Position numbers and translations under genes: made by a program | Shown here: positions 1 through 8,274 of the stretch, piece by piece | How the letters are laid out: every line of letters starts with the position of its first letter | Numbering within the stretch: position 1 is the stretch's first letter | Origin: Fidelibacterota bacterium | GTDB lineage: Bacteria > Fidelibacterota > Marinisomatia > SCGC-AAA003-L08 > TS1B11 | Direction: 5' to 3' | Assembly: GCA_020354025.1 (NCBI GenBank) | Contig: CP070638.1 | Span: 1,982,176-2,046,175, forward strand | DNA length: 64,000 bases | Notes under the pieces: model-generated | What the model was told of the DNA's origin: nothing | The model's input: only the letters and a program-made list of their open reading frames with translations | Databases searched by the model: none

Positions 1-1
1 G

Positions 2-631
2 AACGGCAGGACCTACCTGCCCGTTGATGTCAGTGAGGCCCGGTTCGTGCTACGCTATTTCTTCAATCCGTTTGACGGGGAGAGTGTGGAGCGGACGTTT
101 ACCTATGAACTGACCACCAATGAATTACTGTCTGAGTTTCATCTCATTATTCAGAAACCTGCAGTCGCGCGAAATTTTAAGCACTCCCTAACTGAAGCAG
201 AAGAACAAGTGGGCGAATTCGGTCTGATCTATTATCAGCAGCATGTCCAAGAGTTGCTGGCAGGGGCCAGCTTCAGCGTAACAGTTGATTACGATAATCC
301 CACTAATGCATTCACAATGACAGAATTGCAGACAAGAATGGAACGTAAACAGGCGGAAGGTGACGCTGATGTGGAGACTTTGGGTGAACGTCCATTGAGC
401 CTGATAACGGTACTATTTGTGTTGGCACTTTTAGGCGTCTGTATGTTCATCGTTCTCCGGCTATGGAGTAGGCGAAAGGCCACAGCTTCGGACGTGACCC
501 TCCGGAAAGCCCGGAACGATGCCCCGACTGATTCCGCAGATTCTCTCGAGGAAAGGAAATTCTGCAACGGATGCGGCGCTCCCCGACGGTCGGGAGCCCG
601 GTTCTGTTCTGAATGCGGTAAGGAATTCTGA
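2..631 (+). CDS. Membrane-anchored zinc-ribbon protein, C-terminal part (5' end outside window)
   Basis: The frame is open from base 2 to a TGA at 629-631, so the start lies to the left of the window; an internal GTG at 47 is not a convincing start because coding continues upstream. The visible ~209 residues comprise a soluble, mixed-charge region, a single strongly hydrophobic segment (around bases 395-465), a basic stretch and a C-terminal zinc ribbon with two CxxC pairs (CNGCG and CSECG) 13 residues apart. This is the arrangement of zinc-ribbon membrane proteins whose ribbon faces the cytoplasm. The soluble part is not a family I recognise. A hairpin terminator follows at 698. Function unknown; confidence is in the gene, not in a role. 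Confidence 0.75.
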   Translation, partial: NGRTYLPVDVSEARFVLRYFFNPFDGESVERTFTYELTTNELLSEFHLIIQKPAVARNFKHSLTEAEEQVGEFGLIYYQQHVQELLAGASFSVTVDYDNPTNAFTMTELQTRMERKQAEGDADVETLGERPLSLITVLFVLALLGVCMFIVLRLWSRRKATASDVTLRKARNDAPTDSADSLEERKFCNGCGAPRRSGARFCSECGKEF

Positions 632-697
632 TATATCCGTACTCACCCCTTAGTTAAGGATACTATAATAAGGGGATAGTACACGGGTGAATCGTTC

Positions 698-732
698 AAA
701 GGCCCCGGGATCATTCCCGGGGCCTTTGCTTT
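698..732 (+). terminator. Rho-independent-type terminator after the zinc-ribbon gene
   Basis: A perfect 13-bp stem (698-710 pairing with 715-727, GC-rich core GGCCCCGGGA) with a four-base TCAT loop is followed by a short T-containing stretch. It lies 67 bases after the stop of the upstream plus-strand gene. The T-tract is short, so termination in the plus direction is inferred mainly from position and stem strength. Confidence 0.75.
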
Positions 733-875
733 AAATCCAGGCACAATCCCGGTCGTCTCTAAATGGCGGTGAGGAGAGCTGCCTGCACACCATTGGCGAA
801 GTTGTCAGCCAGATCTGCCCGCGGGGATCAGAAGCAGGTTCTGAAGAGGATTCATGCTAGATCAGGATAAAAAGA

Positions 876-903
876 AAACCCCATCGACACTCAGATGGGG
901 TTT
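876..903 (-). terminator. Terminator of the multiheme cytochrome gene
   Basis: A 10-bp perfect stem (876-885 with 894-903) with an eight-base loop. Read on the minus strand it is followed by a run rich in T (TTTTCTTTTT), the classic intrinsic terminator layout. It lies 35 bases beyond the stop of the minus-strand cytochrome gene. Confidence 0.85.
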
Positions 904-937
904 CCTTATTGGGCGTATGTCTTTACGGTGCCGCTTG

Positions 938-2989
938 CTACTTCATGACAAGCATTTTCCGCATCGCCGAAAATTCATTGACACGAATCCTATAGAAGTA
1001 AACTCCCGACGCCAAACGACGCGCATCAAGCGCCACGCTATGCTTCCCTGCGGCCAGGGATTGATCGATAATCCGCATGACCTCTCTGCCGAGGGTGTTA
1101 TAGACAATCAGGGTAACATCTCCAGCCGCTTTCAAACTGAAGTTGATGGTCGTGGTTGGGTTGAAGGGATTGGGATAGTTCTGTGCCAGGGTATATTCCA
1201 GAGGCACAATCTCTTCATCGCCATCAATTGACAAAGTACCCCTCAGGGCAGCGATGCTCGTCTTCAGGGTCGCTACGGTGAAGGCAGGGTTATGAATACC
1301 AAAGCTGTGATCATGGTAGACCATCTGATAGTTGAAGGCAGACTGCAGCTGCAGGGTGGTCCAGGTTGAATCCACGGGATCATGGGCGTCATAACCGGCG
1401 ACGGTATCTGCATGGGGTAGCAGCGCCGCCAACGTATCCAATAGTCCGTGGACCTCGTCCTGCAATCCTTCCGCAACGCCATCACCGTCATGATCGGTAA
1501 CTCCGCTTAGATAGAAGGGTTTATCAGCAAAACTGTCTCCGACGTCTCCATGGCATGGAGCACAGGTAACGACGTTGTCCACCGTGTCCGATGACATGCT
1601 GAATGTATGTGATCCCATCATGATGACGTTGTCATCTTCATCCGCGTGGCCAGGGTACATGTGGCAGTCTACACAGGCATTTTCGGTAGCTGCCAAGTGC
1701 GGAGAGGTCGGGAGAACCTGGCCGAATGTGATCACGTTGGTGGCCATCAACATATCGGCCTGGGGAGCATAATGCGGACCGAAGTGGGTTGAATTCACGG
1801 GAGCCGTTGTGTATTCTATTACGTCGTCCCGGCGCTGATGATGGCAGTTCATACATAGTGCCCCGCTGCCTGCCCCAGTAACGGTCTCCCCGCTGGCCAG
1901 GGTAGCAGAGACGGTACGTAGCTGGTGTTCGTTGGTGTCATCATGGGGCTCATGGCAAACGGCGCAGGTGATATCAGTAGTAGGCTGTGATGTTATAGTC
2001 TCACCCTTCACGAATTGGATGAACTGGTTACCACTATGGCAGCCCTCGCAGTTCGTGCGCGCTCCCCCTGGATAGCTAGGTACATGCGCATGCCCGGAGG
2101 CATCCCACTGCTCGGGATAGACGTGATGCGTGCCGCTGTCATGGCAAATAGCGCAACCATCAGTTGAGAGAGAAGATGCCTTTTGATGAGTACTCTGAGG
2201 CCCATGACAGCTCTCGCACTGGATGCGGGCCAGTTTCATTGAGTTGGGGAAGAATATTAGCAGCGAATCGTAGACGCCATCAAACAGATGCCCACCACTT
2301 ACATCGCCGTAAACATCCACCAGGGTCGTTGAATCCGGGAATACGAAGGTGGTATCCTTACTCAGGTAAGCCACTGTCTGAATTCGATCATCGAAACCAT
2401 CGTTATCAGCATTGGCGTCATAGCCTGTTGTGTGGCAGGAAATACAAGTCGGCCCATAGTGGCTGCTGGCAATACCATTCATGCCATCCTCAAAGATCGA
2501 ATAATGCCCTGTCTCTTCCCAGTCAGCTGTTGCGCTGGCATGACAGGTGGCACAATTTCCAGCAGCAATGCCGACATAAGTCCCGGCAGTGACAATCAGC
2601 GTATCACTGACGGATTCATCAGTGAATACAATGGTGTAGGTGCCGGCGGAATCCGGGATGAAGGAAACGACTTCAGAAGCTGAATCAATAGCAGCAGCCG
2701 CACTGACATCTGCAGTTGAGCCGGTGGGACCGGTTACGTCCCAGGAGGTACTTACCAGCGTCGAATCTTTAGATCCCTTGAAATACATTTTGGTTTCAAC
2801 ACCGACATTGAGCAAACCATCGTACGCGCGGTCTAAGATCCCAAGGTATGTACGAGGCGCTGGGACACCCACGGTGTCGGCTTCGACATCGCGTGGGGAT
2901 ACACCGAAAGGTTCCAATACCAGTTCCTGGGAAGCAGCTACTGATATAGAGCAGCAAAGTACAAAACCAAGCAATATCACTCTCTTCAT
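938..2989 (-). CDS. Secreted nine-heme cytochrome c with type IX secretion sorting domain
   Basis: A 683-residue exported multiheme c-type cytochrome. Residues 1-20 form a signal peptide. Residues ~60-135 look like an Ig-type beta domain. Nine CxxCH heme-binding motifs follow at about 146, 182, 258, 279, 314, 342, 379, 439 and 476, then a histidine-rich segment with a HNPAFTVA motif (~575) like that of c-type nitrite-reductase-related cytochromes. The last ~80 residues carry the T9SS sorting-domain signature (NYPNPFNP start, GVYFYRI near the end), so the protein is predicted to be displayed on or released from the cell surface. The start is supported by AAGGAG about 12 bases upstream. A role in extracellular electron transfer or reduction of a nitrogen or sulfur compound is inference; no partner redox gene is adjacent. 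Confidence 0.9.
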   Translation of the reverse strand: MKRVILLGFVLCCSISVAASQELVLEPFGVSPRDVEADTVGVPAPRTYLGILDRAYDGLLNVGVETKMYFKGSKDSTLVSTSWDVTGPTGSTADVSAAAAIDSASEVVSFIPDSAGTYTIVFTDESVSDTLIVTAGTYVGIAAGNCATCHASATADWEETGHYSIFEDGMNGIASSHYGPTCISCHTTGYDANADNDGFDDRIQTVAYLSKDTTFVFPDSTTLVDVYGDVSGGHLFDGVYDSLLIFFPNSMKLARIQCESCHGPQSTHQKASSLSTDGCAICHDSGTHHVYPEQWDASGHAHVPSYPGGARTNCEGCHSGNQFIQFVKGETITSQPTTDITCAVCHEPHDDTNEHQLRTVSATLASGETVTGAGSGALCMNCHHQRRDDVIEYTTAPVNSTHFGPHYAPQADMLMATNVITFGQVLPTSPHLAATENACVDCHMYPGHADEDDNVIMMGSHTFSMSSDTVDNVVTCAPCHGDVGDSFADKPFYLSGVTDHDGDGVAEGLQDEVHGLLDTLAALLPHADTVAGYDAHDPVDSTWTTLQLQSAFNYQMVYHDHSFGIHNPAFTVATLKTSIAALRGTLSIDGDEEIVPLEYTLAQNYPNPFNPTTTINFSLKAAGDVTLIVYNTLGREVMRIIDQSLAAGKHSVALDARRLASGVYFYRIRVNEFSAMRKMLVMK

Positions 2990-3401
2990 ATCTAATGATA
3001 CTCCTTAATTAGATTTTTTAGATTAATTTTGGATCATTAATTGTTGGAAGTATAATCAAAAATTACCTAGAATCTCCACGATTCCTTGTTAAAACTACGA
3101 AGTTTTTTTTAAAGAGACAAGGATATCTTCAATTCCTTTATTTTCCTGCTCCTATGGCTAACCAAGGTTGGAAAAGCGATTAAGTATCAGCTACCCATCA
3201 CAGGATTAGAGTATCATCCATAGAAGAGAAAAACGTCTTTTTTGGCTATCGCCCCGCTGTACCCTCCCAACTGTTGAGGAAATCATCAACCAATTCGCCC
3301 ATAAAAAACCAGGAAGTCGATCTGAATCGGTGGCATTGTCCTTTTCTATAGTTCTGCCAAGTTAGCTGACAAAGCAGCTTGTATCAACATACCGGTAGCG
3401 G
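2990..3401. other. Intergenic region upstream of the cytochrome gene
   Basis: This 412-base AT-rich stretch is the leader and promoter region of the cytochrome gene (minus strand) and the downstream region of the alcohol dehydrogenase gene. I see the cytochrome ribosome binding site next to 2990-3006 but no convincing -35/-10 pair, tRNA, repeat or terminator. A small hairpin with AGCTG/CAGCT arms at about 3364-3380 lacks a T-tract. Confidence 0.5.
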
Positions 3402-4424
3402 CTAGGCTTTCATATCAATGAGAATCTTGGTGAACTTTCCGGGATCGGCGTCCCAGGCCTTAAATGCCTCGGGGGCTTGACTGAATGGATAACGTGCGGA
3501 GATCAGCTCCTGAAAGGGTAGCTGGCCCTGTTCAAGCATCCGGATCACTTCGGGGAAGACGTTCAGAGCATTGCGGGAACCGGTAACATCGAGCTCTTTA
3601 ACAACGATCTGGTTTATGTCGTAACCGGGCAGCTCCTTTTTAAAGTAACCAATATGAACGACCCGTCCGGTATAGGAAGCTGCCTCCACCGCCCATCGGA
3701 TGGTGTCTGGATGACCCACTGCCTCGATGACGACATCCGCACCATCGCCTCCGGTTAGATCAACCACCTTCTCCTCTATTTCATCGGTGGCTGCATTTAT
3801 CGTCGCCTCGACACCGAATTTTCTCACCAGCTCCAGTTTGGCTTCGTTGACATCAACGGCCATGACTGTGGCTCCTTTGAATACAGCTGCTGAAGTTGCA
3901 CCCATGCCGATTGTACCGCAACCTAAGACCAGCACTCTGTCCCCCGGGACCACCCGCCCCCGGTTGGTGGCGTGATAACCGACAGCCATAGGTTCGGCGA
4001 GAGCCAGCTCCGTCAGGTGCAGCTCACAGCTTGAAAATACCTTACTCCAAGGGACGGCGATGCTGCTGGTAAGAGCGCCGTCACGATGAACCCCCAGCGT
4101 CTGATTGCGCTGGCACGTATTAAACCGACCTTTGTGGCAAGCGGGGCAGTCGCCGCAGGGGAAATAGGGTAAAATCGTAACCTTATCTCCCTCAGCCACA
4201 GTATCCGGCACCTGTGCACCTTTCTCCTGCACCACTCCACTGACCTCATGGCCGGGAATCAGGGGATAGCTAACAAAAGGCATCTTTCCCCGATAAGTGT
4301 TCAGATCGGTACCGCACAGACCCACGTAACGGATATCGATAAGCACATCTTCAGGGCCCATTTCGGGCTTGGAGATATCGATCAGCTCCATTTTCCCCGG
4401 TTCCAGGAAGGTCATCGCCTTCAT
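3402..4424 (-). CDS. Zinc-dependent alcohol/polyol dehydrogenase (MDR family)
   Basis: A 340-residue medium-chain dehydrogenase that oxidises a secondary or polyol hydroxyl with NAD(P). The catalytic zinc site is complete (C37, H59, E60, E144), the structural-zinc lobe has its four cysteines (C90, C93, C96, C104), and a GCGTIG dinucleotide fold lies at 168-173. Length and motifs fit the threonine/sorbitol/L-galactonate dehydrogenase branch; the exact substrate cannot be read. It lies 47 bases downstream of an L-galactose-dehydrogenase-like aldo/keto reductase on the same strand, and both follow a sugar uptake and kinase cassette. That suggests it works on a sugar or sugar acid. Confidence 0.85.
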   Translation of the reverse strand: MKAMTFLEPGKMELIDISKPEMGPEDVLIDIRYVGLCGTDLNTYRGKMPFVSYPLIPGHEVSGVVQEKGAQVPDTVAEGDKVTILPYFPCGDCPACHKGRFNTCQRNQTLGVHRDGALTSSIAVPWSKVFSSCELHLTELALAEPMAVGYHATNRGRVVPGDRVLVLGCGTIGMGATSAAVFKGATVMAVDVNEAKLELVRKFGVEATINAATDEIEEKVVDLTGGDGADVVIEAVGHPDTIRWAVEAASYTGRVVHIGYFKKELPGYDINQIVVKELDVTGSRNALNVFPEVIRMLEQGQLPFQELISARYPFSQAPEAFKAWDADPGKFTKILIDMKA

Positions 4425-4471
4425 TCTTTCCTCCAGATAAACGTTTTCACCTGATCAAGAAGCCGGTTCAA

Positions 4472-5434
4472 TTATACCCGCGCAGGCACTGCCTCCGGAT
4501 CGTTATTCTCCGGGCAGTCCGAGGTCCAGCAGGTGTCCGCTACCGGCTTGATTATTTCCTGTACACCACGGAGCAGTTCTGCATCGGGCTTGATACCAAC
4601 CGCCTTTACATTACGCTCTACGTGAGAGACTTTGCCCATGCCTACCAGGGTAGTGGCCGCCGATGCATAGTCCAGGGCGAACTGGAGGGCCAATTCTGAG
4701 ATGTCTGCTCCCTGGCGATTGCACCAATCGGTGGCCCGGCGACCGGCCTCCAGTACCGCTTCGGGAGCGGGGTGCCAGTCGGGTGCCCCCCTAGCTGTCA
4801 GTAACCGCATGTGCAGCGGCGAGGCGTTTACCAGGCCGATCCCCCGCCTCCTGAGGGCTGGCATCAATACACGATCCAGGGCGGTGTCCATCAAGTTATA
4901 ACGGCAGTACGACAACACCATATCGATGTCGGTGTTCTCTGCCAGGTCTCTCAGAGGATTGAGTTGATAGCCGGTGACACCCACGAAGCGTACTTTGCCC
5001 TGTTCTTTCATCTTAATCAGGGTGGGAACTGTCTCGCCGATAATCTGTGCCTTGTTACCGAACTCGATATCGTGGGCTTGAAAGACGTCCAGGTAGTCGG
5101 TTCTCAGTCGTTTCAAACTTTCCTCCAGAGAAGTGACCACCCGCTCTGCGGAGAAATCGAACTGGTCTTTGTCATAGCGCCCTGTTTTGCTGGCCAGCAC
5201 GATCTGCTGCCGTTTGCCGTCCAGCGCAGCCCCCAGCCGCTCTTCTGCCATGGTCCGTCCATAGTAAGGGGATACGTCAAAGTAATTGATTCCCTTCTCT
5301 ATCGCCAGCTGAACTGCACGGATGCCTTCAGTCTCATTGATGGCACCAAATTCGTGTCCTAGAGGAGATGCGCCAAAACCGAGTATGGATACGCTGAGTT
5401 CCGTTCTACCCAGTGTACGATAGATCATCGTCAA
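4472..5434 (-). CDS. Aldo/keto reductase, L-galactose dehydrogenase-like
   Basis: A 320-residue aldo/keto reductase. The catalytic tetrad is complete: D53, Y58, K83 and H121. From memory of the family, the run from FDVSPYYG through DFSAERV to HDIEFG and the WHPAPEAVLEA segment closely resemble plant L-galactose dehydrogenase and bacterial D-threo-aldose (L-fucose) 1-dehydrogenases, which oxidise the sugar C1 to a lactone with NAD. The start is supported by GGAGGAG seven bases upstream. It sits between a small barrel gene and a zinc alcohol dehydrogenase on the same strand. An L-galactose or L-fucose type substrate is inferred from resemblance only. Confidence 0.85.
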   Translation of the reverse strand: MTMIYRTLGRTELSVSILGFGASPLGHEFGAINETEGIRAVQLAIEKGINYFDVSPYYGRTMAEERLGAALDGKRQQIVLASKTGRYDKDQFDFSAERVVTSLEESLKRLRTDYLDVFQAHDIEFGNKAQIIGETVPTLIKMKEQGKVRFVGVTGYQLNPLRDLAENTDIDMVLSYCRYNLMDTALDRVLMPALRRRGIGLVNASPLHMRLLTARGAPDWHPAPEAVLEAGRRATDWCNRQGADISELALQFALDYASAATTLVGMGKVSHVERNVKAVGIKPDAELLRGVQEIIKPVADTCWTSDCPENNDPEAVPARV

Positions 5435-5479
5435 CTCCTCCGATGGTTGGTACCTCAGTCAGGAGGTCAGCGGATTGGT

Positions 5480-5558
5480 AAAAAGCATATATTCCAATGA
5501 CTCCCTTTCCAGGGTGAAAAAAATATCGGCGGATAGCTTGCTTGCGCATATGCTTTTT
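5480..5558. repeat. 11-bp perfect inverted repeat with 57-base spacer
   Basis: AAAAAGCATAT at 5480-5490 is repeated inverted at 5548-5558. On the minus strand the second arm ends in five T residues, and the first arm abuts the stop codon of the preceding gene. It may act as a long-loop terminator between the barrel gene and the aldo/keto reductase gene, or be the ends of a small element. The spacer has no recognisable content. Confidence 0.45.
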
Positions 5559-6055
5559 CAGGGATTGATCCCACCTAGACATTCAAAACCCGGGAGTACT
5601 TTCGGCGTACGAATTGGATATGTTATCAAACCCCTTGGCAGGATATAGAATAAGTCATTAACAAGTATTTTGTAGCCGGACTCACCACCAATTGTGAGGG
5701 TACTCTTTTTGATATTTCCCTTAAAATGGAAATACCCCAGATTGAAGCCGCTATATAAACCAGAGACATTACTGTAGCGGGAATAGTAATATCTTGGCCC
5801 CATGTACAATACAAAATCAGGATGGTCAGATTCTTTAAATAAATACTCTACAAAAATATGCACAGATATCTGGGGCGATAACTGATATTCAAACTCGAGA
5901 TTAATCAATCCAAGAAAGGGTTTCAGAGGATTAATAGCGAGTGATATTGTCTTTTCTCTCTGATAATCTGACGTTGGATTTGCATTATCTTTCGACCATA
6001 TGAAGTTTATTGGGAGGATAAGTACTATGATTAACAGTCGGATACTATTTCTCAT
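5558..6055 (-). CDS. Small outer-membrane beta-barrel-like protein
   Basis: A 165-residue protein with a signal peptide (about residues 1-21) followed by alternating hydrophobic/polar strands rich in Tyr and Phe (YMGPRYYYSRYS, GLYSGFNLGYFHFKG). This is typical of small 8-strand outer-membrane barrels such as DUF3575-like proteins; the assignment is by pattern only. The last ~20 residues (ending GGINP) do not look like a closing barrel strand with a terminal aromatic, so the C-terminus may have been lost or shifted. It lies 51 bases after the 39-residue membrane protein and upstream of the inverted repeat. Function unknown. Confidence 0.65.
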   Translation of the reverse strand: MRNSIRLLIIVLILPINFIWSKDNANPTSDYQREKTISLAINPLKPFLGLINLEFEYQLSPQISVHIFVEYLFKESDHPDFVLYMGPRYYYSRYSNVSGLYSGFNLGYFHFKGNIKKSTLTIGGESGYKILVNDLFYILPRGLITYPIRTPKVLPGFECLGGINP

Positions 6056-6106
6056 ATTCCTAACCAGTTTGGCGCCAGCCGTATTTTCATGCTCGAGTAA
6101 TCAGCC

Positions 6107-6226
6107 TTATTCGTTTTTCCGGCCTTTTAAAATTCTCCTGAATTCCTTTAGGCTAAGGTACGTCCAGATAACAAGTATGAAGAGTCCGAGGAGCCAGATC
6201 CCCCATGTTATGAAGTCGAATTTCAT
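6107..6226 (-). CDS. 39-residue single-pass membrane microprotein
   Basis: A short minus-strand frame, ATG at 6224-6226 and TAA at 6107-6109. It encodes a short acidic start (MKFDF), one hydrophobic helix of about 20 residues (WGIWLLGLFILVIWTYLSL) and a basic tail (EFRRILKGRK). The composition is that of a genuine bitopic membrane protein with its C-terminus in the cytoplasm (positive-inside rule). It lies 65 bases after the nucleotidyltransferase stop and 51 bases before the barrel gene, in the same direction as a sodium:solute symporter cassette. Some secondary transporters have small accessory subunits, so a transporter subunit is possible, but this is inference. No strong Shine-Dalgarno is seen; the frame stays open upstream as far as the nucleotidyltransferase stop. 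Confidence 0.6.
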   Translation of the reverse strand: MKFDFITWGIWLLGLFILVIWTYLSLKEFRRILKGRKNE

Positions 6227-6291
6227 ACGATCTCTGCGCTTCTTTCTGAAAATGTTCTGTGAACGTCTGATTGCATAAATTGCAGCCTTTT

Positions 6292-7164
6292 TTAGTACCT
6301 GAAGTCCTTATATAGCCGGTTTATCTCTTCTCTGACCCGGAGAATATCATCTTTGGAGGTCAGGTCCGGCACGTGCTCTGACAGCGGATAATTCATTACC
6401 TCCCCATGATATTCGGTAGCCAGCATATTAACAGCTATAGGTAGCTCTTTCTCATTTCTTACGGAGTGTAAAGGCACTGCCTGCAGCACAGGCAGGATCA
6501 GAGGATAGTAAAACGAAAAGACATTCATGCTTACTTCAAGTTTCCCACTCGGGTCCCGAGCCTGGTGCATTTCTTCCCTTGAGGGTTTTTCGATGATGCG
6601 TCTTAGATATCCAGCATCATCTTTATGGATAACAGCAAATTTTTCGATCCGTTCCTCATCGAATTCTAACGCTGAGCGGTCATATGCGATCATGGCATTG
6701 TCATACGGTGTTTCCAACAGGAGCTGCAGCGCGTGCGTGGAATAGAGGTTGTCACTGTTGCATACCGTGAATTTACGGTCGCCCCAATCTTCTCGCATGA
6801 CCAGCGCCTGCAACAGGGCATCGGCTGTCCCAAGTGGTTTTTCCCTTCCCTCAGGGACAGCCTGCAATGCATAAGAAATGCACAGTCCATGAAAGTCGTT
6901 ATTTCGCTCCTTCTCACCATAGTAGAGTCTAATTTGATCATCCTTATCACCTATAACGATAACGATATCTCGATATCCCGCCTCCTGCGCATTATATAGC
7001 AGATAATCAAGGAAGGGGCGACGGATTGCTCCAAATCCAATCATGGCCTTCGGTTTCTCATCAGCATCCTTGGTGAGTCTACAATCGTCGATTATAACCT
7101 TCTCAGGAGGTTTTCTCATCCTGGAACCAATGCCACCGGCGAGAATTACTAGTCTTCCTGGCAT
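6292..7164 (-). CDS. Sugar-phosphate nucleotidyltransferase
   Basis: A 290-residue nucleotidyltransferase of the GT-A/NTP-transferase fold, which activates a sugar 1-phosphate to an NDP-sugar. The N-terminal LAGGIGSRM loop (residues 8-15) binds the nucleotide. A KPKAMIGFGAIRRPFL segment (38-52) matches the substrate-binding strand of the family, and NSDNLYS (~133) is the metal-binding region. It starts two bases after the stop of the GHMP kinase gene, so kinase and nucleotidyltransferase are almost certainly translated together and catalyse consecutive steps. Sugar and nucleotide specificity cannot be read from the sequence. Confidence 0.85.
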   Translation of the reverse strand: MPGRLVILAGGIGSRMRKPPEKVIIDDCRLTKDADEKPKAMIGFGAIRRPFLDYLLYNAQEAGYRDIVIVIGDKDDQIRLYYGEKERNNDFHGLCISYALQAVPEGREKPLGTADALLQALVMREDWGDRKFTVCNSDNLYSTHALQLLLETPYDNAMIAYDRSALEFDEERIEKFAVIHKDDAGYLRRIIEKPSREEMHQARDPSGKLEVSMNVFSFYYPLILPVLQAVPLHSVRNEKELPIAVNMLATEYHGEVMNYPLSEHVPDLTSKDDILRVREEINRLYKDFRY

Positions 7165-7166
7165 GG

Positions 7167-8255
7167 CTATTCTACAGCCCTTTCGATCTTTACTCCCTCG
7201 TCGATCCCGATGATGTATGCATTTCCACCAGCTGATTCGATAGCATCAGCGACCTGGTCCGTTTGCCTGGGGGCATACACGAACATGCAACCGCCGCCAC
7301 CCGATCCATTAATCTTGCCACCCATCGCTCCTGCCTGCATCGCAGCCGAAAGCATACGATCAATCTTGGGCGTTGAGATCTGCAGCACATCCCGCAACAC
7401 ACTCTGGTGCTGGTTCAGGAGCTCACCAAACGATTCTTCATTCAGAGTACCGGCTTTCAGTGCCTCCCGGGCCTGGAGGGTGATATCTCGGTTCATTATA
7501 GTCCCTCGTAGAAGCGCGTATTGTTCGGCGTTCATAACTGACCGGTATTTTTCCAGCTCATCGATATGAGCCTCCAGGAGCAAAAAGTCAGACTCCTTTT
7601 CCTTTATTGTTTGCACTACCGTCTGTATTTGTTGTTTCACCCTGGTCAGGATCCCTTTCGTATCCTTTGGCTCACCAGAATCACCTAGGATAAAGGTTCC
7701 AAGGCGGCTTATGAGGTGCTCTACAGCGAGCTGTGGCTGGAAATCCAGATAAATTACGTCACCATAAGCTATTGAGTAGTGATCCATCTTTCCGCCGGGC
7801 TCCTGAAATTCCACTACTTCAGCCTGGTGGGCCAGCTCAGCATTATCTCCCGGGGATAAAGTGATACGTTGATCGCTCATCAAACCGAGGAACTTCACCC
7901 ACGCCATAACCAGTGCGGTGGAGCTCGAGGTGCCTGAGTTGATCGGGATCCCACCGTGAACAGTACAATCGAATCCCGATGAGAAAGTGAATCCTGCGCG
8001 TTTTAGTATATTCACACTGCTGGGGAAGTAATCCCGTTCCCGCCTGTAAGACGCATCATCAAGCGATAGTCCGATGCGGTCGTCTATATCCGGTAACTCA
8101 ATATTGACGTCCCTGTCATTCCTTCTTGCTCCCTCCAGCCGAATTCGCAATGAAATAGCAGCCGGTATAACGGGCAGATCCAGGTAGTCCTGGTGTTCGC
8201 CGAACAGACATATTCGGCCAGGGGCTGAAATGGTCAGGTGATTCAGCTGGGTCAT
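7167..8255 (-). CDS. GHMP-family sugar kinase (galactokinase-like)
   Basis: About 362 residues from the chosen ATG at 8255. The frame is open to 8318, but that would overlap the symporter by 44 bases, whereas 8255 leaves 19 bases, has a GAGGATGG-like site and begins right before the first conserved strand (SAPGRICLFGEHQDY). The three GHMP motifs are present: the galactokinase-type GEHQDY near residue 19, the ATP loop GGIPINSGTSSSTA, and the C-terminal GGKINGSGGGGCMF. It should phosphorylate a sugar, probably at C1, feeding the adjacent nucleotidyltransferase. The family also includes fucokinase, heptose kinase and mevalonate kinase, so the exact substrate is open. Confidence 0.85.
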   Translation of the reverse strand: MTQLNHLTISAPGRICLFGEHQDYLDLPVIPAAISLRIRLEGARRNDRDVNIELPDIDDRIGLSLDDASYRRERDYFPSSVNILKRAGFTFSSGFDCTVHGGIPINSGTSSSTALVMAWVKFLGLMSDQRITLSPGDNAELAHQAEVVEFQEPGGKMDHYSIAYGDVIYLDFQPQLAVEHLISRLGTFILGDSGEPKDTKGILTRVKQQIQTVVQTIKEKESDFLLLEAHIDELEKYRSVMNAEQYALLRGTIMNRDITLQAREALKAGTLNEESFGELLNQHQSVLRDVLQISTPKIDRMLSAAMQAGAMGGKINGSGGGGCMFVYAPRQTDQVADAIESAGGNAYIIGIDEGVKIERAVE

Positions 8256-8274
8256 CGGTAGCGATCCATCCTCA

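Larger units (their letters stand above)
632..937. other. Intergenic region between convergent genes
   Basis: These 306 bases separate the plus-strand zinc-ribbon gene from the minus-strand cytochrome gene. They hold two hairpin terminators, listed separately, one for each convergent transcript. The stretch 733-870 between them shows no convincing reading frame, tRNA or promoter. A plus-strand frame starting at 854 runs into the cytochrome gene and is its shadow. Confidence 0.6.

Noticed and set aside
854..1231. 125-codon plus-strand frame
   Set aside because: Lies over the terminator and antisense to the T9SS domain of the cytochrome gene.
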